The notes under the pieces were generated by a model. It was not told the DNA's origin. It was given only the letters and a program-made list of their open reading frames with translations, and did no database searches. DNA of 64,000 nt from Kribbella sp. ALI-6-A (GTDB taxonomy: Bacteria; Actinomycetota; Actinomycetes; Propionibacteriales; Kribbellaceae): positions 124,001 to 188,000 of the forward strand of contig NZ_MTQN01000005.1 of the NCBI RefSeq assembly GCF_001984195.1. The letters are read 5' to 3'. Both the position numbers and the translations under genes were made by a program. Of this stretch, positions 40,728-50,173 are shown piece after piece (positions within the stretch are counted from its first letter, which is position 1; each line of letters begins with the position of its first letter).

Positions 40728-41525
40728 TCAGCGGGTCGCCTTCGCCGCCTTCTTGATCAGGTCGGCGACCTTGCCCGGCTCGGAGACCGCGACCGCGTGC
40801 GACGCGCCCTCGACCTCGACGACCGCCTTGGCGTGGGCCCGGTCGGCCATGAAGTGCTGGACCGCGGGCGGGATGTTCTTGTCCGCGGTCGGGATCAGGA
40901 ACCACGACGGCGTACTCGTCCAGGCCGGGTCACCGGCGCCCTCGGACAGCGCCACGTCGCGGATCGGCCGCTGCGTCGCGGCCGCCAGCGCCGCCTCCCG
41001 CGGGGAGACGTCCGCCATGAACTGCGCGCGGAACTTGGCCGGCTGGATGCTGAGGTCGTTGCTGCCGTCACCGAGCGGGACGCTCTGCAGGGTGTCGCCG
41101 AGGGTGCTGCCCGGGAACTTGTTCGACAGGGCCAGCGCACTCTCGCCCTTGGCCGGCGCGAAGGCGGCGATGTAGACCAGCGCCTTGACGTTGCCGTTTC
41201 CGGTCGCGGCCTGGGTCATCACCTGCCCGCCGTAGGAGTGACCGACCAGCACGATCGGTCCCTGGACTCCCGCCAGCACGCTCTTCACGTACGCCGCGTC
41301 GCCGCTCAGGCTGCGCAGCGGGTTGGCCACCGCGACGACCGGGTAGCCGCTCTTCTCGAGCCGCTTGATCACGCCGTTCCAGCTGGCCGACTCGGCGAAG
41401 GCGCCGTGCACCAGCACGATCGTCGGCTTGCCGGTCTTGGCCACCGCTTGCGAACTCACCCCCGCCAGGCCCAGCAGGGCCAGGACGAGCACCCCGATCA
41501 GACCCATGGTCCGCTTGCTCCGCAT
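40728..41525 (-). CDS. Secreted alpha/beta hydrolase
   Basis: 265 residues with a signal peptide (MGLIGVLVLALLGLAGVSSQAVA). Alpha/beta fold: oxyanion strand TIVLVHGAFAESASWNG, nucleophile elbow VLVGHSYGGQV, catalytic His in VEGASHAVAVSEP. The form is typical of EstC/pyrethroid-hydrolase-like small esterases with a GHSYGG elbow. GGGA precedes the ATG. Substrate unknown. Confidence 0.87.
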   Translation of the reverse strand: MRSKRTMGLIGVLVLALLGLAGVSSQAVAKTGKPTIVLVHGAFAESASWNGVIKRLEKSGYPVVAVANPLRSLSGDAAYVKSVLAGVQGPIVLVGHSYGGQVMTQAATGNGNVKALVYIAAFAPAKGESALALSNKFPGSTLGDTLQSVPLGDGSNDLSIQPAKFRAQFMADVSPREAALAAATQRPIRDVALSEGAGDPAWTSTPSWFLIPTADKNIPPAVQHFMADRAHAKAVVEVEGASHAVAVSEPGKVADLIKKAAKATR

Positions 41526-41672
41526 GTTGTTGTCCCTTTCCGACTCGTGTGCCAGCAGAGTAGAACGCCAGGTCCCCCCGGTGATGTCACCTGGCTGACG
41601 AGTTCACGCCACCTGTAACCTTGGCCGACCGGTGGGGGCCGGGTCGGTTGGTCCGGGGTTGGGGAGAAACAC

Positions 41673-42971
41673 ATGGGTGGGGAGTTCAGGGCCCGGCGAC
41701 GGGTGCTGTGGATCGCGGGCGCCGTCGTACTGGCGATCGTCGCGGCGGCTGCGACCTGGGCGGTCGCCGTACGCCGTCCGGACGAGCGCCCGGTGTCGTC
41801 CGGTTCGCCGGTGACCACACCGGCCGCGACTCCGTCGTCGGACGAGGGCGACCCGAAGATGCTCGCGCAGGTCGACGCCGTCCTGAAGGCGCGCGCGGCG
41901 GCGGTGCTGACCGGGAAGCTGCCGCAGTTCCTGGCGCACGTCGACACCAAGCTGCGGGCCCGGCAGCAGGTGCAGTACACCAATCTGCGCAAACTCGGCC
42001 TGCGCTCGCTGTCGTACCGGCGCGAGGCCCGCTGGGTGCCGGAGCCGCAGGCGCAGCACGGCAAAAAGGCCTACGCGTTCCGGATCATGATGCTGGTCCA
42101 GGTCGCCGGGATCGACCCGGCCCCGCGCTACGTCCCGGCCGGCCTGACCTTCGCCGAACGCGGCGGCCGCTGGCTGCTCGTGGACGACGACGACCTGGCC
42201 GCCGAGGCCGACCGCCGCAACACCCCCGAACCGTGGGACCTCGGTCCGTTCGAAGTCGTCCGCGGCAAGGGCATCGCGGTGATCGTCCCGCCGTCCGAAC
42301 GCGCCAACGGCCGGCGGCTGGTCCGCGAGGCCGCGATCGCCGTGCCCGCCGTCCGGACCGCCACCCGGCGCTCCCAGGCCGGCATCCTGGTCATTGCTCT
42401 AAGCAACAAACGGTCCTTCGACCCCGAATGGGCGACCGGCGGCCATCCCGCGGCCGCCGTCGCGGCCCTCAACTACACGGTGCTCAATGCCGAGGCGAAC
42501 CAGTTCAAGGTCACCGGGAGCCGCATCGTCATCCATCCAAGCGAACGTCGCGACACCGGCCGGTTCCTGCTGGCCCACGAATTCACCCACGCCGCGATGG
42601 CCCCGCTCGGCCGCGGCGCCCCGACCTGGCTGGTCGAAGGCTTCGCCGAGTACGTCGAGAAGAAGCTCACCGCCGACGAGGGCCACCGCCGGTGGCTGGC
42701 CGATCAGCGCCGCTCGCTGCGCCGCGAGGCTCTCCCGAAGCTCACGGTGCTGCCCATCGACGGCGTCTTCCACGGCGACTACGACGACCAGAGCTACGGC
42801 GTCAGTTGGCTGATCGTCGAGCACCTCGTCACGACGTACGGGCTGCCTCGCGTCAACGCCTTCTACACCGAGCTGGCCAAGTCTCCCGACGACTCCGATG
42901 TCCGGGACCGGGCCCTGGCCAAGCACTTCAAGCTCACCGAGACCGCGCTGGTTGCAGCGGTCAAACGCTGA
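41673..42971 (+). CDS. Membrane-anchored gluzincin metallopeptidase (peptidase MA-like)
   Basis: 432 residues. One N-terminal TM helix (VLWIAGAVVLAIVAAAATWAVAV) then an extracytoplasmic part. Zinc motif H302-E303-F-T-H306 in FLLAHEFTHAAM and the third ligand in WLVEGFAEYVEKK (E322 or E326), the gluzincin arrangement. GGGGAG precedes the ATG at 41673. The first 200 residues resemble a small NTF2-like domain. Substrate unknown; regulatory or secreted-protein processing is possible. Confidence 0.85.
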   Translation: MGGEFRARRRVLWIAGAVVLAIVAAAATWAVAVRRPDERPVSSGSPVTTPAATPSSDEGDPKMLAQVDAVLKARAAAVLTGKLPQFLAHVDTKLRARQQVQYTNLRKLGLRSLSYRREARWVPEPQAQHGKKAYAFRIMMLVQVAGIDPAPRYVPAGLTFAERGGRWLLVDDDDLAAEADRRNTPEPWDLGPFEVVRGKGIAVIVPPSERANGRRLVREAAIAVPAVRTATRRSQAGILVIALSNKRSFDPEWATGGHPAAAVAALNYTVLNAEANQFKVTGSRIVIHPSERRDTGRFLLAHEFTHAAMAPLGRGAPTWLVEGFAEYVEKKLTADEGHRRWLADQRRSLRREALPKLTVLPIDGVFHGDYDDQSYGVSWLIVEHLVTTYGLPRVNAFYTELAKSPDDSDVRDRALAKHFKLTETALVAAVKR

Positions 42972-43002
42972 CCTCTGCGGTGAGCGCCCGGGAGGGGATC
43001 TG

Positions 43003-44172
43003 ATGGTGGACACGCAGGCCGTCGGCCTCCGCAGCCGCTGGGCGCCGATCGCGGCGTACTCACTGGTCGGCGCCGCGACCCAACTCGTCTGGCTCAACTT
43101 CGCCGGCGTCACCACCGTCGCCGCCGGCCGGTACGACGTCAGCGAAACCGCGATCGGCTGGCTCGCCCAGGTCTTCCCGCTCCTGTACGTCGTACTGGCG
43201 ATTCCGGCGGGCCTGCTCCTCGATCGCTGGTTCCGCGCTTCTTTGCTGACCGGCGCCTTCCTCACGGCGGCCGGCGCGTTGATCCGCCTCGGCGACACTT
43301 ACCCCTGGCTCCTGGCCGGCCAGATCCTCGCCTCGATCGCGCAGCCCCTCGTCCTGAACGCCGTCACCGGTATCACCGGCCGCTACCTCACGGTGAAGCA
43401 CCGCCCCACCGGCATCGCGACGGGCACCGCCAGCATCTTCGCCGGCATGATGATCGCGTTCGTGCTCTCCAGCATCTTTGCCTCGAGCAATCAAATCCCC
43501 ACCGTGCTGATCATCTCGGCCGTCTTCTCCGTCGCAGCCGCCGTCGCCTTGCTCGCCGCGCTGCGCCGGTCCCCTGTCGCCGTTCCCGTGGCGTCCCGCC
43601 CCGACCGCAACGCCCTCCACCTGGCTTGGTCCGACCCGCTGATCCGCCGCCTCTGCGTCCTGGCCCTCTTCCCCTTCGGCGTCTTCGTGGCCCTCACGAC
43701 CTTCACCCAGGCCCTCCTGGAACCCGCCGGTGTCCCCGCCGGCACCGCCAGCACCGTCCTCCTGGTCACCGTGATCGCCGGAGTCCTGGGCAGCGCCGCT
43801 ATCCCGATCCTCGTGGCCCGCCGCCACGCTCAGTCAGCCCTCCTGGTCCTCAGCCTCACCGCCACCAGCCTGGCCTGCGCCGCCCTGGCCCTCACCCCCA
43901 GCACACTGACCGCCTTCATCGCCATCACCACCATCGGCCTCCTACTCCTCCCCGCCCTCCCCGTGGTCCTGGAACTGGTAGAACGCCGTACCGGCCAAGC
44001 CGAAAGCACGGCCGCCGGCCTCATCTGGCTGTCCGGAAACCTGGGCGGCCTCGTGGCAGCCACCGCGGTAGGCCTCCTCGTCGACCACCCCACCGCAGCC
44101 TTCACCTTCCTGGCCGCGATCGCCCTCATCGCCGTCCCAGGAGCCCGAGCCCTCCGCCACTCCACCACCTGA
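43003..44172 (+). CDS. Major facilitator superfamily transporter
   Basis: 389 residues, 12 TM helices. MFS A-motif region is LLLDRWFRASLLTGAFLTAAGALIRLG between TM2 and TM3. The second half begins after RPDRNALHLAWSDPLIRRL. Start ATG has GGGAGGGG 7 nt upstream. It follows the peptidase by 31 bp. Family points to FLVCR/NarK-like carriers without clear substrate. The 3' half uses extremely C-ending codons. Confidence 0.87.
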   Translation: MVDTQAVGLRSRWAPIAAYSLVGAATQLVWLNFAGVTTVAAGRYDVSETAIGWLAQVFPLLYVVLAIPAGLLLDRWFRASLLTGAFLTAAGALIRLGDTYPWLLAGQILASIAQPLVLNAVTGITGRYLTVKHRPTGIATGTASIFAGMMIAFVLSSIFASSNQIPTVLIISAVFSVAAAVALLAALRRSPVAVPVASRPDRNALHLAWSDPLIRRLCVLALFPFGVFVALTTFTQALLEPAGVPAGTASTVLLVTVIAGVLGSAAIPILVARRHAQSALLVLSLTATSLACAALALTPSTLTAFIAITTIGLLLLPALPVVLELVERRTGQAESTAAGLIWLSGNLGGLVAATAVGLLVDHPTAAFTFLAAIALIAVPGARALRHSTT

Positions 44173-44214
44173 CACCACCCCCACCCCCCGATCCACTACA
44201 ATCAACCCGCACCC

Positions 44215-44287
44215 GCCGACGTGGCGCAATTGGCAGCGCACCGCTCTTGTAAAGCGGTGGTTAGGGGTTCGAGTCCCCTCGTCGGCT
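44215..44287 (+). tRNA. tRNA-Thr (TGT anticodon)
   Basis: 73 nt without encoded CCA. Acceptor stem GCCGACG/CGTCGGC with discriminator T; D-arm GCGC-AATTGGCA-GCGC; anticodon stem-loop CCGCT-CTTGTAA-AGCGG with TGT at positions 34-36; T-arm GGGGTTCGAGTCCCC. Its 3' end abuts a recombinase relic, so it is a probable attachment site. Confidence 0.93.
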
Positions 44288-44299
44288 CTCTGACCAGGG

Positions 44300-45543
44300 C
44301 TTACGCCCTGGTGGCGATGCAGTACAGATCTTCAACTGACCAGAAGCTGACCGCGCCTCGTCGCGGATGCGTGCAGCCTCCGGATTGAGCACCTTTCGTC
44401 CGATGTACGCGTTCAGCGTCGTGGTCGTGTCCGCCTGACCCAACTGATTCGCATCTTCCGGGCCGACTGTCCAGAATCGTGGCAGTCGTCTTCCGGAACT
44501 TGTGCGAGGTCACCCAGGCGAGATCGTCGCCGAGCGACGGGAGACTTGCCAACTCGACCGCCTCGAGGAGGGCAGCGCGGTCGGCTCGGGGCACGCCGTA
44601 CAGCTTCACGAGGGCGGCGACTTCGTCGGGCTGGACCTTCACTCGCCCGGTGTCCATCGAGCGTTGACCATTTCCAGCGCCCAGCTCGGCAGAATCAGGA
44701 GCCGCTCGCCAGCCGCGGTCTTCACCTTCGCGCCGAACCAGTCCCTGACCGCGGAGTCGCTGGATCTGATGACTGCAGTCGACCACACCGGTGTCCCGAT
44801 CGATGCCACTCCAGATCACTGCGAGCGTCTCGCCAATCCGTTCCCCGGTAGCCAGCATGAACTTGCTGATGTCAATGAGGTCGGCCTTGACCGCCCCCTC
44901 GTCCTACCGGAGCAACTCGAACCACTGTTGTCGATCGTCGGCGTCCAGTGCCTTCGCCGGCGTCCGACGCCGCTTGCCCAGCGGCTCGATTTCCCGCACC
45001 GGATTCTGCGTCAAGGCGCCGTACCGCACCGCGAGAGCGAACGTTCCCGTCAAAATGCTCTTACAGGTCTTGGCGCTCGCGACACCAACCTCCTCCTTGA
45101 TCTCGACAAGCACCTTGTTCACTCGCGGGATGGTCGCCTCAATCAACTGCAGTCTTCCCGTCCGGGAATCAGGTTCTTCATTGCCTGGTACTCATACGTC
45201 TCAAGGCTCCCCGGCGCCCGTCTGCCGTCCTTCACCTTCGCCTTCACCTCCGCCAGGTATAGGCCGATCGCGACGGCGACGCGGTCGGTCGCCTTCAACA
45301 CCGCCGCCCCTTCCGTCTGCCCCGGTTCGTCAGGGTCTCGCGGAGCTTGTCCTTGGCCGCCGACCGCGACGTGCCCCACGCCGACACCCGCCTGGTCTCT
45401 CCGTCGAAGTCGCGGAACCGGACCTTCGCCTCGTACCGGATGGGTCGCCCTCTGGCGTCGCGACTCGCTACAGCGGTGGAGATTCTCCCCACGTTCCCAG
45501 CGAAAGAGGATTCCTCGGCACCAGCCCTCCAAGAGTCCACCAT
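44300..45543 (-). pseudogene. Decayed tyrosine recombinase (phage-type integrase)
   Basis: On the minus strand the integrase reads through at least three frames. N-terminal arm-binding part: YEAKVRFRDFDGETRRVSAWG (45295-45543). Core-binding part: GSLETYEYQAMKNLIPG (45143-45300 frame) and SILTGTFALAVRYGALTQNPV (44904-45146). Catalytic residues survive but in different frames: Arg in TGERIGETLAV, HxxR in TSHKFRKTTATIL (frame 44301-44858), and the Tyr in TTLNAYIGRKVLNPEA (frame 44261-44443). It ends about 20-50 bp from tRNA-Thr, as in integrated elements. Not functional. Confidence 0.85.
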
Positions 45544-45924
45544 CGCCGCAACTTGCGACCTGACTCCTGCTCAACGGCTGAGGCCCTCCAGCGCGGCAAA
45601 CCGCGAGGGGTCGATTGTCATCGCTCACCGAGAATCCGAGCACCTAGACGGCGCCCGCGCGACCGTCCTCACCACTGCCACCTCCGAGTCATCCGAAGGC
45701 AATCTGCCCTCACATCTCGTCCCCTAGCCCGTCCTGGGCCGCGGCGCCACGGCCCCGTCGTCCGCGAGATCACCCGCCAGCACGAACCGGACCCGGATCA
45801 GCGACCCGACCCATCACTGAGGAAAAGGCGCTGGTACCTATTGGGCATCACAGAGCGCGGAACAGGTCTTGGACGCGGTCTCCTCCGCTGCGGCACTGTC
45901 GTCAGCGAATGAAGGGAGCGCTGA
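45544..45924. other. Gene-free stretch after the integrase relic
   Basis: About 380 bp without a convincing gene. The 5' part probably belonged to the integrated element. No repeat of the tRNA 3' end is visible here. GAATGAAGGGAGCGCTGA at the end provides the GGGAG of the next gene. Confidence 0.5.
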
Positions 45925-46578
45925 ATGAGTGCAACGGTCAGGCCTGGAATGGATCGAGACGCGGTGCTGTGGTCGGCATCCGACCACGCCCGCGGTGATC
46001 GGCCGGTGCTGGTGATGCTGCACGGCTGGAGCTACGACGAAACCCACCTGTTTCGGCTGCTCGTCCCGGAGCTACCGGACGAACTCGTGGTCGCGTCGAT
46101 CCGGGCGCGCATCCCGGAGGCGGGCGGGTACGCGTGGTTTCCCAGCCGGGGCAACCCGATCGGCGATCCACGGCCCGACGTCGCGAACGGGGCAGCCGAG
46201 GACGTGCTGGACTGGACCCTCGGCATCGACGCGCCGTCGATCGGCCTGCTCGGCTTCTCCCAGGGCGGAGCGATGGTGCACCAGTTGATGCGGCTGGCTC
46301 CGGACCGATTCGCTTACGGCGTGAGCCTCGCGGGTTTCGTCGTCCGCGACGAGCAATCCGGCGACGCCGCACTGGCCGACTCTCGGCCGCCGGTGTACTG
46401 GGGCCGCGGCGAAAGCGACTGGGTCATTCCCGGTCCAGCCATCCAGCGCACCGCACGCTGGCTGGAAACCCACGCAACTGCGGACATCCGCGTCTATCGC
46501 GGCCTGGGCCACGATGTCGCCGGGCCGGAGATCGGCGACCTGACCGAGTTCGTCACCAAGCAGATCGGACAAGGGTGA
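45925..46578 (+). CDS. Phospholipase/carboxylesterase-type alpha/beta hydrolase
   Basis: 217 residues. Triad: nucleophile in GLLGFSQGGAMVHQLM, Asp in GRGESDWVIP, His in VYRGLGHDVAG. LVMLHGWSYDETHLFRLLV gives the oxyanion hole. The GFSQGG elbow and size match the Abhydrolase_2 carboxylesterase family. GGGAG at 45912 precedes the ATG. Coupled to the next hydrolase by a GTGA overlap, so both act together, perhaps on one ester. Confidence 0.86.
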   Translation: MSATVRPGMDRDAVLWSASDHARGDRPVLVMLHGWSYDETHLFRLLVPELPDELVVASIRARIPEAGGYAWFPSRGNPIGDPRPDVANGAAEDVLDWTLGIDAPSIGLLGFSQGGAMVHQLMRLAPDRFAYGVSLAGFVVRDEQSGDAALADSRPPVYWGRGESDWVIPGPAIQRTARWLETHATADIRVYRGLGHDVAGPEIGDLTEFVTKQIGQG

Positions 46579-47501
46579 GATTCGTGCGTCACGACATCGA
46601 ATTCGACGCGGAAGGCGCTACGCTGCGCGGCTGGTTCTACGAGGCCGAAGGCGTGCCGGGTCCTGCGCCGTGCGTGGTGATGGCCCATGGCTGGACCTCG
46701 ACGCGGCGAATGTATCTCGACCGCTTCGCCGAGGTGTTCGCTGCAGCCGGCCTGGCGGTGCTGGTCTTCGACAACCGCGGCTGGGGCGATTCCGGGACGG
46801 GGGCCGGGAAGCCGCGTCACGAGATCGACCCTTGGGAACAGATCCGGGACTACCAGCACGCGATCACCTGCGCGCAGAACCGCGCGGACGTGGACCCGGA
46901 CAGAATCGGCGTGTGGGGCACAAGTTTCTCCGCAGCACACGCGTTCGTGGTCGCCGCCATCGACCGTCGGGTCAAGGCGGTGAGCGGACAGGCACCGTTC
47001 ATCAGCGGCCGGGCAACCTATGCGAACCTTGCCAGGGTGAGCAACCTCGTGGTTGGCCCGGACCGGTTCACCGCTGACCGGCGGGCGAGGGCACTGGGCG
47101 AACCGGCCGCTACCGTGCCGGTCATAGGGACCGATCCTGGCGAACTGGTCGGGTTACCCACCCCGGACTCCTTCGAGTGGTTCACCACGGCGCGAGCCGA
47201 GTTCGATCCGACCTGGCCGAACGTAGTCACCTTGCGCAGCGTGGACAACTTTTACGGCTACGAGCCGGCACGGTATCTGCCGGACATCACCCCCACGCCG
47301 CTGCTGATGATCGTCGGCCGCGAAGACGGCTTGACCGGGGGCAACCTGGCTGCCTCGGCGTTCCAGACAGCCGCGGAGCCGAAGAAGCTCGTCTTCCTGC
47401 CGGGCGGGCATTTCGACGCCTACACCGGCGACGGATTCACGGTCGCTTCCCAGGCCTCCCGCGATTGGTTCGTCGAGCATCTTTCAACCGAGCACCTGTG
47501 A
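46575..47501 (+). CDS. Alpha/beta hydrolase (dienelactone-hydrolase/DUF1100-like)
   Basis: 308 residues, starting at GTG 46575 inside the previous stop. Oxyanion strand CVVMAHGWTSTRRMYLDRFAEVFAAAGLAVLVFDNRGWG, nucleophile region RIGVWGTSFSAAHAFV (G-T-S-F-S), Asp in MIVGREDGLTG, His in LPGGHFDAYTG. Polyketide-type cyclase or peptidase-S15-like hydrolases share this plan. Substrate unknown. Confidence 0.85.
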   Translation: MRFVRHDIEFDAEGATLRGWFYEAEGVPGPAPCVVMAHGWTSTRRMYLDRFAEVFAAAGLAVLVFDNRGWGDSGTGAGKPRHEIDPWEQIRDYQHAITCAQNRADVDPDRIGVWGTSFSAAHAFVVAAIDRRVKAVSGQAPFISGRATYANLARVSNLVVGPDRFTADRRARALGEPAATVPVIGTDPGELVGLPTPDSFEWFTTARAEFDPTWPNVVTLRSVDNFYGYEPARYLPDITPTPLLMIVGREDGLTGGNLAASAFQTAAEPKKLVFLPGGHFDAYTGDGFTVASQASRDWFVEHLSTEHL

Positions 47502-47520
47502 TGTCCAGGGAAGTTACGCA

Positions 47521-48114
47521 CTACTGCGCCGAGCGTTTCTTACGGCTGCGCGAGGCGCGGAGGTTGTTGATGTTTCCGCAGCTGTGCACGTCGTGCCACA
47601 GACCGCTGTGGTTTCGGGAGGTGTCGTAGAAGGCTGACCGGCAGCCCGGTTCGCGGCACAGTTTGAGCCGGGCCCAGGTCCCGGTCAACTGTGCGCGCAG
47701 GATCTCCGACCAGACGGCTGACGCCAGCCAACTGCTGCCCGTGCCCTCGGGTTCGATACCCACTCGTCCTTCCGCGTCCGCAACCAGGTTCGCCCGAGCG
47801 TGTACCTGGATGTCCACAGGTACACCTTCGGGACGCTGGTCTGCCGGTACGGCGAGCAAGCCGGCCACTGTCGATCGCAGTTCCAGCAGGTCCCGCAGGC
47901 CTGCTTCGTCCAGGACGAGGTCGGGCGCGGTCAGGCCGCGGACATCGGCCCATTGCCGGGCGGCGTTCTGCAGCCAGCGCTGCGCTGAGGGGTAGTCGAG
48001 CAGTAGTTCCTCGCCGTCGCGCTCGGTCGCGTGCGTGTTGACGAGTTCCTGCACCAGGGCCAGGCCGGCCGGCGCAGTACGTGCTCCGAATCTTTCGGTC
48101 GCTACCCATGACAT
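47521..48114 (-). CDS. CGNR zinc-finger protein (ABATE domain)
   Basis: 197 residues. N-terminal ABATE part (LALVQELVNTHATERDGEELL) and the C-terminal CGNR zinc finger: LKLCREPGCRSAFYDTSRNHSGLWHDVHSCGNINNLRASR. These are stress-response regulators common in actinobacteria. TAGGGT lies 7 nt before the ATG, with a GACATAG site across the start. Divergent from the SDR gene, so control of SDR/TetR genes is plausible. The usual CGNR is CGNI here. Confidence 0.87.
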   Translation of the reverse strand: MSWVATERFGARTAPAGLALVQELVNTHATERDGEELLLDYPSAQRWLQNAARQWADVRGLTAPDLVLDEAGLRDLLELRSTVAGLLAVPADQRPEGVPVDIQVHARANLVADAEGRVGIEPEGTGSSWLASAVWSEILRAQLTGTWARLKLCREPGCRSAFYDTSRNHSGLWHDVHSCGNINNLRASRSRKKRSAQ

Positions 48115-48190
48115 AGGTAAACCCTACTTGACTCGGTCAACGACGATGGCTACTGTCCACGACATAGACAACCATCATTTAAACTATGTC
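48110..48190. promoter_or_regulatory. Intergenic operator cluster between CGNR and SDR genes
   Basis: GACATAG occurs at 48110-48116 and 48162-48168, and its inverse CTATGTC at 48184-48190, so the last two form an inverted repeat with a 15-nt gap. TTGACTCGGTCAA (48129-48141) is a second palindrome. The sites cover the CGNR start and the SDR leader. Confidence 0.55.
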
Positions 48191-48210
48191 ACGCATCAAG
48201 GAGATCTGTG

Positions 48211-48915
48211 ATGACCACTGTCAGTGGAGCGACCGTTGTGGTGACCGGCGGGCAACAAGGGCTCGGCAAGGAGATCGTGCGCGAGCTGCTCCAGGCAGGA
48301 GCCGCGAAGGTCTACGTCACCTCGCGAAACCCGGTGGCGCAGGACGACCCGAGGATCGTCCCGGTCAGCTTCGAGCTGGCGGATCCGAAGGCCGCGGCCG
48401 AACTCGCTCGTGTCGCCGGCGACGTCAACATCGTCGTGAACAACGCGGGGATCATGACATTCGGTCCCCTTCTGCAAGACGACCAGGACGAGGTCGATCG
48501 CGTCTTCGGGATCATCGCTTTCGGGCCGCTGCGCGTCGCGAAGGCCTTCGCGCCCGTGCTGGCAGCCAATGGCGGAGGCGCGCTGATCAACATCCACTCC
48601 CTCGTAGCGTGGATTGCCGGGTTCCCCGGGTCCGGAACCTATGGCGCCGCGAAAGCGGCACTGATCTCGTTCACCAACACCCTGCGCTCGGAGCTGTCCG
48701 CGCAGGGGACGCATGTGCTCGGCGTCCAGTTGGGGCTGACCGACACCGACCTTGTCAGGGGGTTGGACGGGCCGAAGAACGATCCGTCCACCGTGGCCGC
48801 CGACATCGTTGCAGCGTTGGAGAAGGGCGAGCTCGAGCTCCTTGCAGACGACCACAGTCGTCACTTCAAGGGCGCTCTTTCCGGTCCGGTCGAAGCACTC
48901 GACGTTTCCCGCTGA
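48211..48915 (+). CDS. Short-chain dehydrogenase/reductase
   Basis: 234 residues. TVVVTGGQQGLGKEIVRELL cofactor loop, VNNAGIMTFGPL, Ser in LINIHSLVAW, Tyr-x-x-x-Lys in GTYGAAKAALISFTN. The C-terminus GELELLADDHSRHFKGALSGPV has the same plan as the SDR at 54639 (GEIEVVADDFARRAKASLSGP), so the two are paralogues. AAGGAG before ATG 48211. Followed by a TetR gene at 39 bp, likely its regulator. Confidence 0.88.
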   Translation: MTTVSGATVVVTGGQQGLGKEIVRELLQAGAAKVYVTSRNPVAQDDPRIVPVSFELADPKAAAELARVAGDVNIVVNNAGIMTFGPLLQDDQDEVDRVFGIIAFGPLRVAKAFAPVLAANGGGALINIHSLVAWIAGFPGSGTYGAAKAALISFTNTLRSELSAQGTHVLGVQLGLTDTDLVRGLDGPKNDPSTVAADIVAALEKGELELLADDHSRHFKGALSGPVEALDVSR

Positions 48916-48954
48916 CGACCCGCGCCCCCACACCACGATCACGAAGGACCTCCT

Positions 48955-49599
48955 TTGCCGTCCGACTCGAGTTCTGCGACACCTCGCGAGCGGCTGCTCG
49001 ATGCGGCGGGGGAGCTCTTCTACCTTGAGGGCGTGCACGTCGGTGTGGATGCGGTGTGCAAAGCGGCCGGCGTGTCGAAGAAGTCGATGTATCAGTTGTT
49101 CCGGTCCAAGGACGCGCTGATCGCAGGGAGTCTGACCAGCGTAGGTGTGGAGTTCCTGGCAGCTTTGATGCCGGGAACCGGCAGGGACGGACGATCGCCG
49201 CGGGAGCGGATCCTGCACATCTTCGAGCGTCAGGACCAGATGTCGGAGTTGCAGGCCTTCCGGGGGTGCCCGTTCGTCAACACCGCGACCGAGCTGAAGC
49301 AACCCGGCCATCCAGGCAGTGTCGTCGCACGTGCTTTCAAACAGCAGATGACCGACTTCTTCCACACGGAGGCGATCGCTGCGGGGATCGCCGACCCGGC
49401 CATGCTCGCGGCTCAGCTGACCATGGTCTTCGACGGCGCCAGTGCCAGGGCCGTTGTCCGGGGGCAACCGCTCGGTGGGGTCGGCATCGCGATGGCGTCG
49501 GCGATACTCAGCACCTCCGGACTGACCGAGGCGTCGGCGCAGCAGAACCGGGAACGACGGCGCCGTTTGCGGAACCAGCGCCACGGGATGTTCAGGTAG
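48955..49599 (+). CDS. TetR family regulator with anomalous C-terminus
   Basis: 214 residues starting at TTG with AGGA in front. N-terminal HTH: TPRERLLDAAGELFYLEGVHVGVDAVCKAAGVSKKSMYQLFRSKDALIAG. Ligand domain to about residue 190 (LAAQLTMVFDGASARAVVRG). The last 20 residues (QQNRERRRRLRNQRHGMFR) are Arg-rich and lie opposite the end of a minus-strand relic, so the original stop was probably lost at a rearrangement near 49540. Controls the SDR before it, perhaps. Confidence 0.82.
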   Translation: MPSDSSSATPRERLLDAAGELFYLEGVHVGVDAVCKAAGVSKKSMYQLFRSKDALIAGSLTSVGVEFLAALMPGTGRDGRSPRERILHIFERQDQMSELQAFRGCPFVNTATELKQPGHPGSVVARAFKQQMTDFFHTEAIAAGIADPAMLAAQLTMVFDGASARAVVRGQPLGGVGIAMASAILSTSGLTEASAQQNRERRRRLRNQRHGMFR

Positions 49600-50170
49600 C
49601 CGGCGAGCGCCTCCAGGCGGCGCGCTGCCGTCGGCTGCTCGATGATCGAGCGGCTTGAGGCTGCCTCGGCGATGTCGCGGTAGACCATCCGGCGCGAAGG
49701 TGGGACGTTCGATTCGACGTACCAGAGGCCGGGAGCGCGCAACCAGTTCGCGACGATGGCTTCGCCGCCGAGGACGAAGCCTTCGACCTGGCCGTGGTCG
49801 GGATCGGTGGTGACGTCGACGGTGATCTGGAACGCCGCCATCAAGGCGACGGCGGGCAGAAGGACGATTCGCTCGTACCGCGGCGAGTTCTTTACCTCGT
49901 GCTCAGGGATGCAGAACGCTCGTCGATGGCGCTTCAACATCTTGGTGGTTGCCCGCAAATACTCGATCTTGTGCGTCCACATCAACCAGGGCGAGGCTTC
50001 CTCACCTCGTTGCCTACGGCTCCAGAACAGCGGCGTCGAGGTGAGTCTGCCGAGGTTGCGCACGATGTGGTCGGCACAGAATCGAGAACCCAACCAGCGG
50101 GCTGACAGCTCATGCAGATCCGGGACCGCGCCGAAAGTGAGGCTGGACGATGGCAGCTCGCCATACGCGC
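49413..50170 (-). pseudogene. Unrecognised gene relic
   Basis: Minus-strand protein-like frame without a clear start: HYRTKLSAYGELPSSSL through LHELSARWLGSRF, KIEYLRATTKMLKRHRRAFC, ERIVLLPAVALMAAFQITVDV and AARRLEALAGYLNIPWRWF. It has hydrophobic pattern and natural composition, but both ends are lost: the 3' end runs into the antisense of the TetR gene and the 5' end meets a LuxR fragment. I do not recognise the family. Confidence 0.5.
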
Positions 50171-50173
50171 TGA

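Noticed and set aside
45838-46047. 69-codon minus-strand frame before the hydrolase pair
   Set aside because: Overlaps the start of the hydrolase gene and has no motif or RBS.
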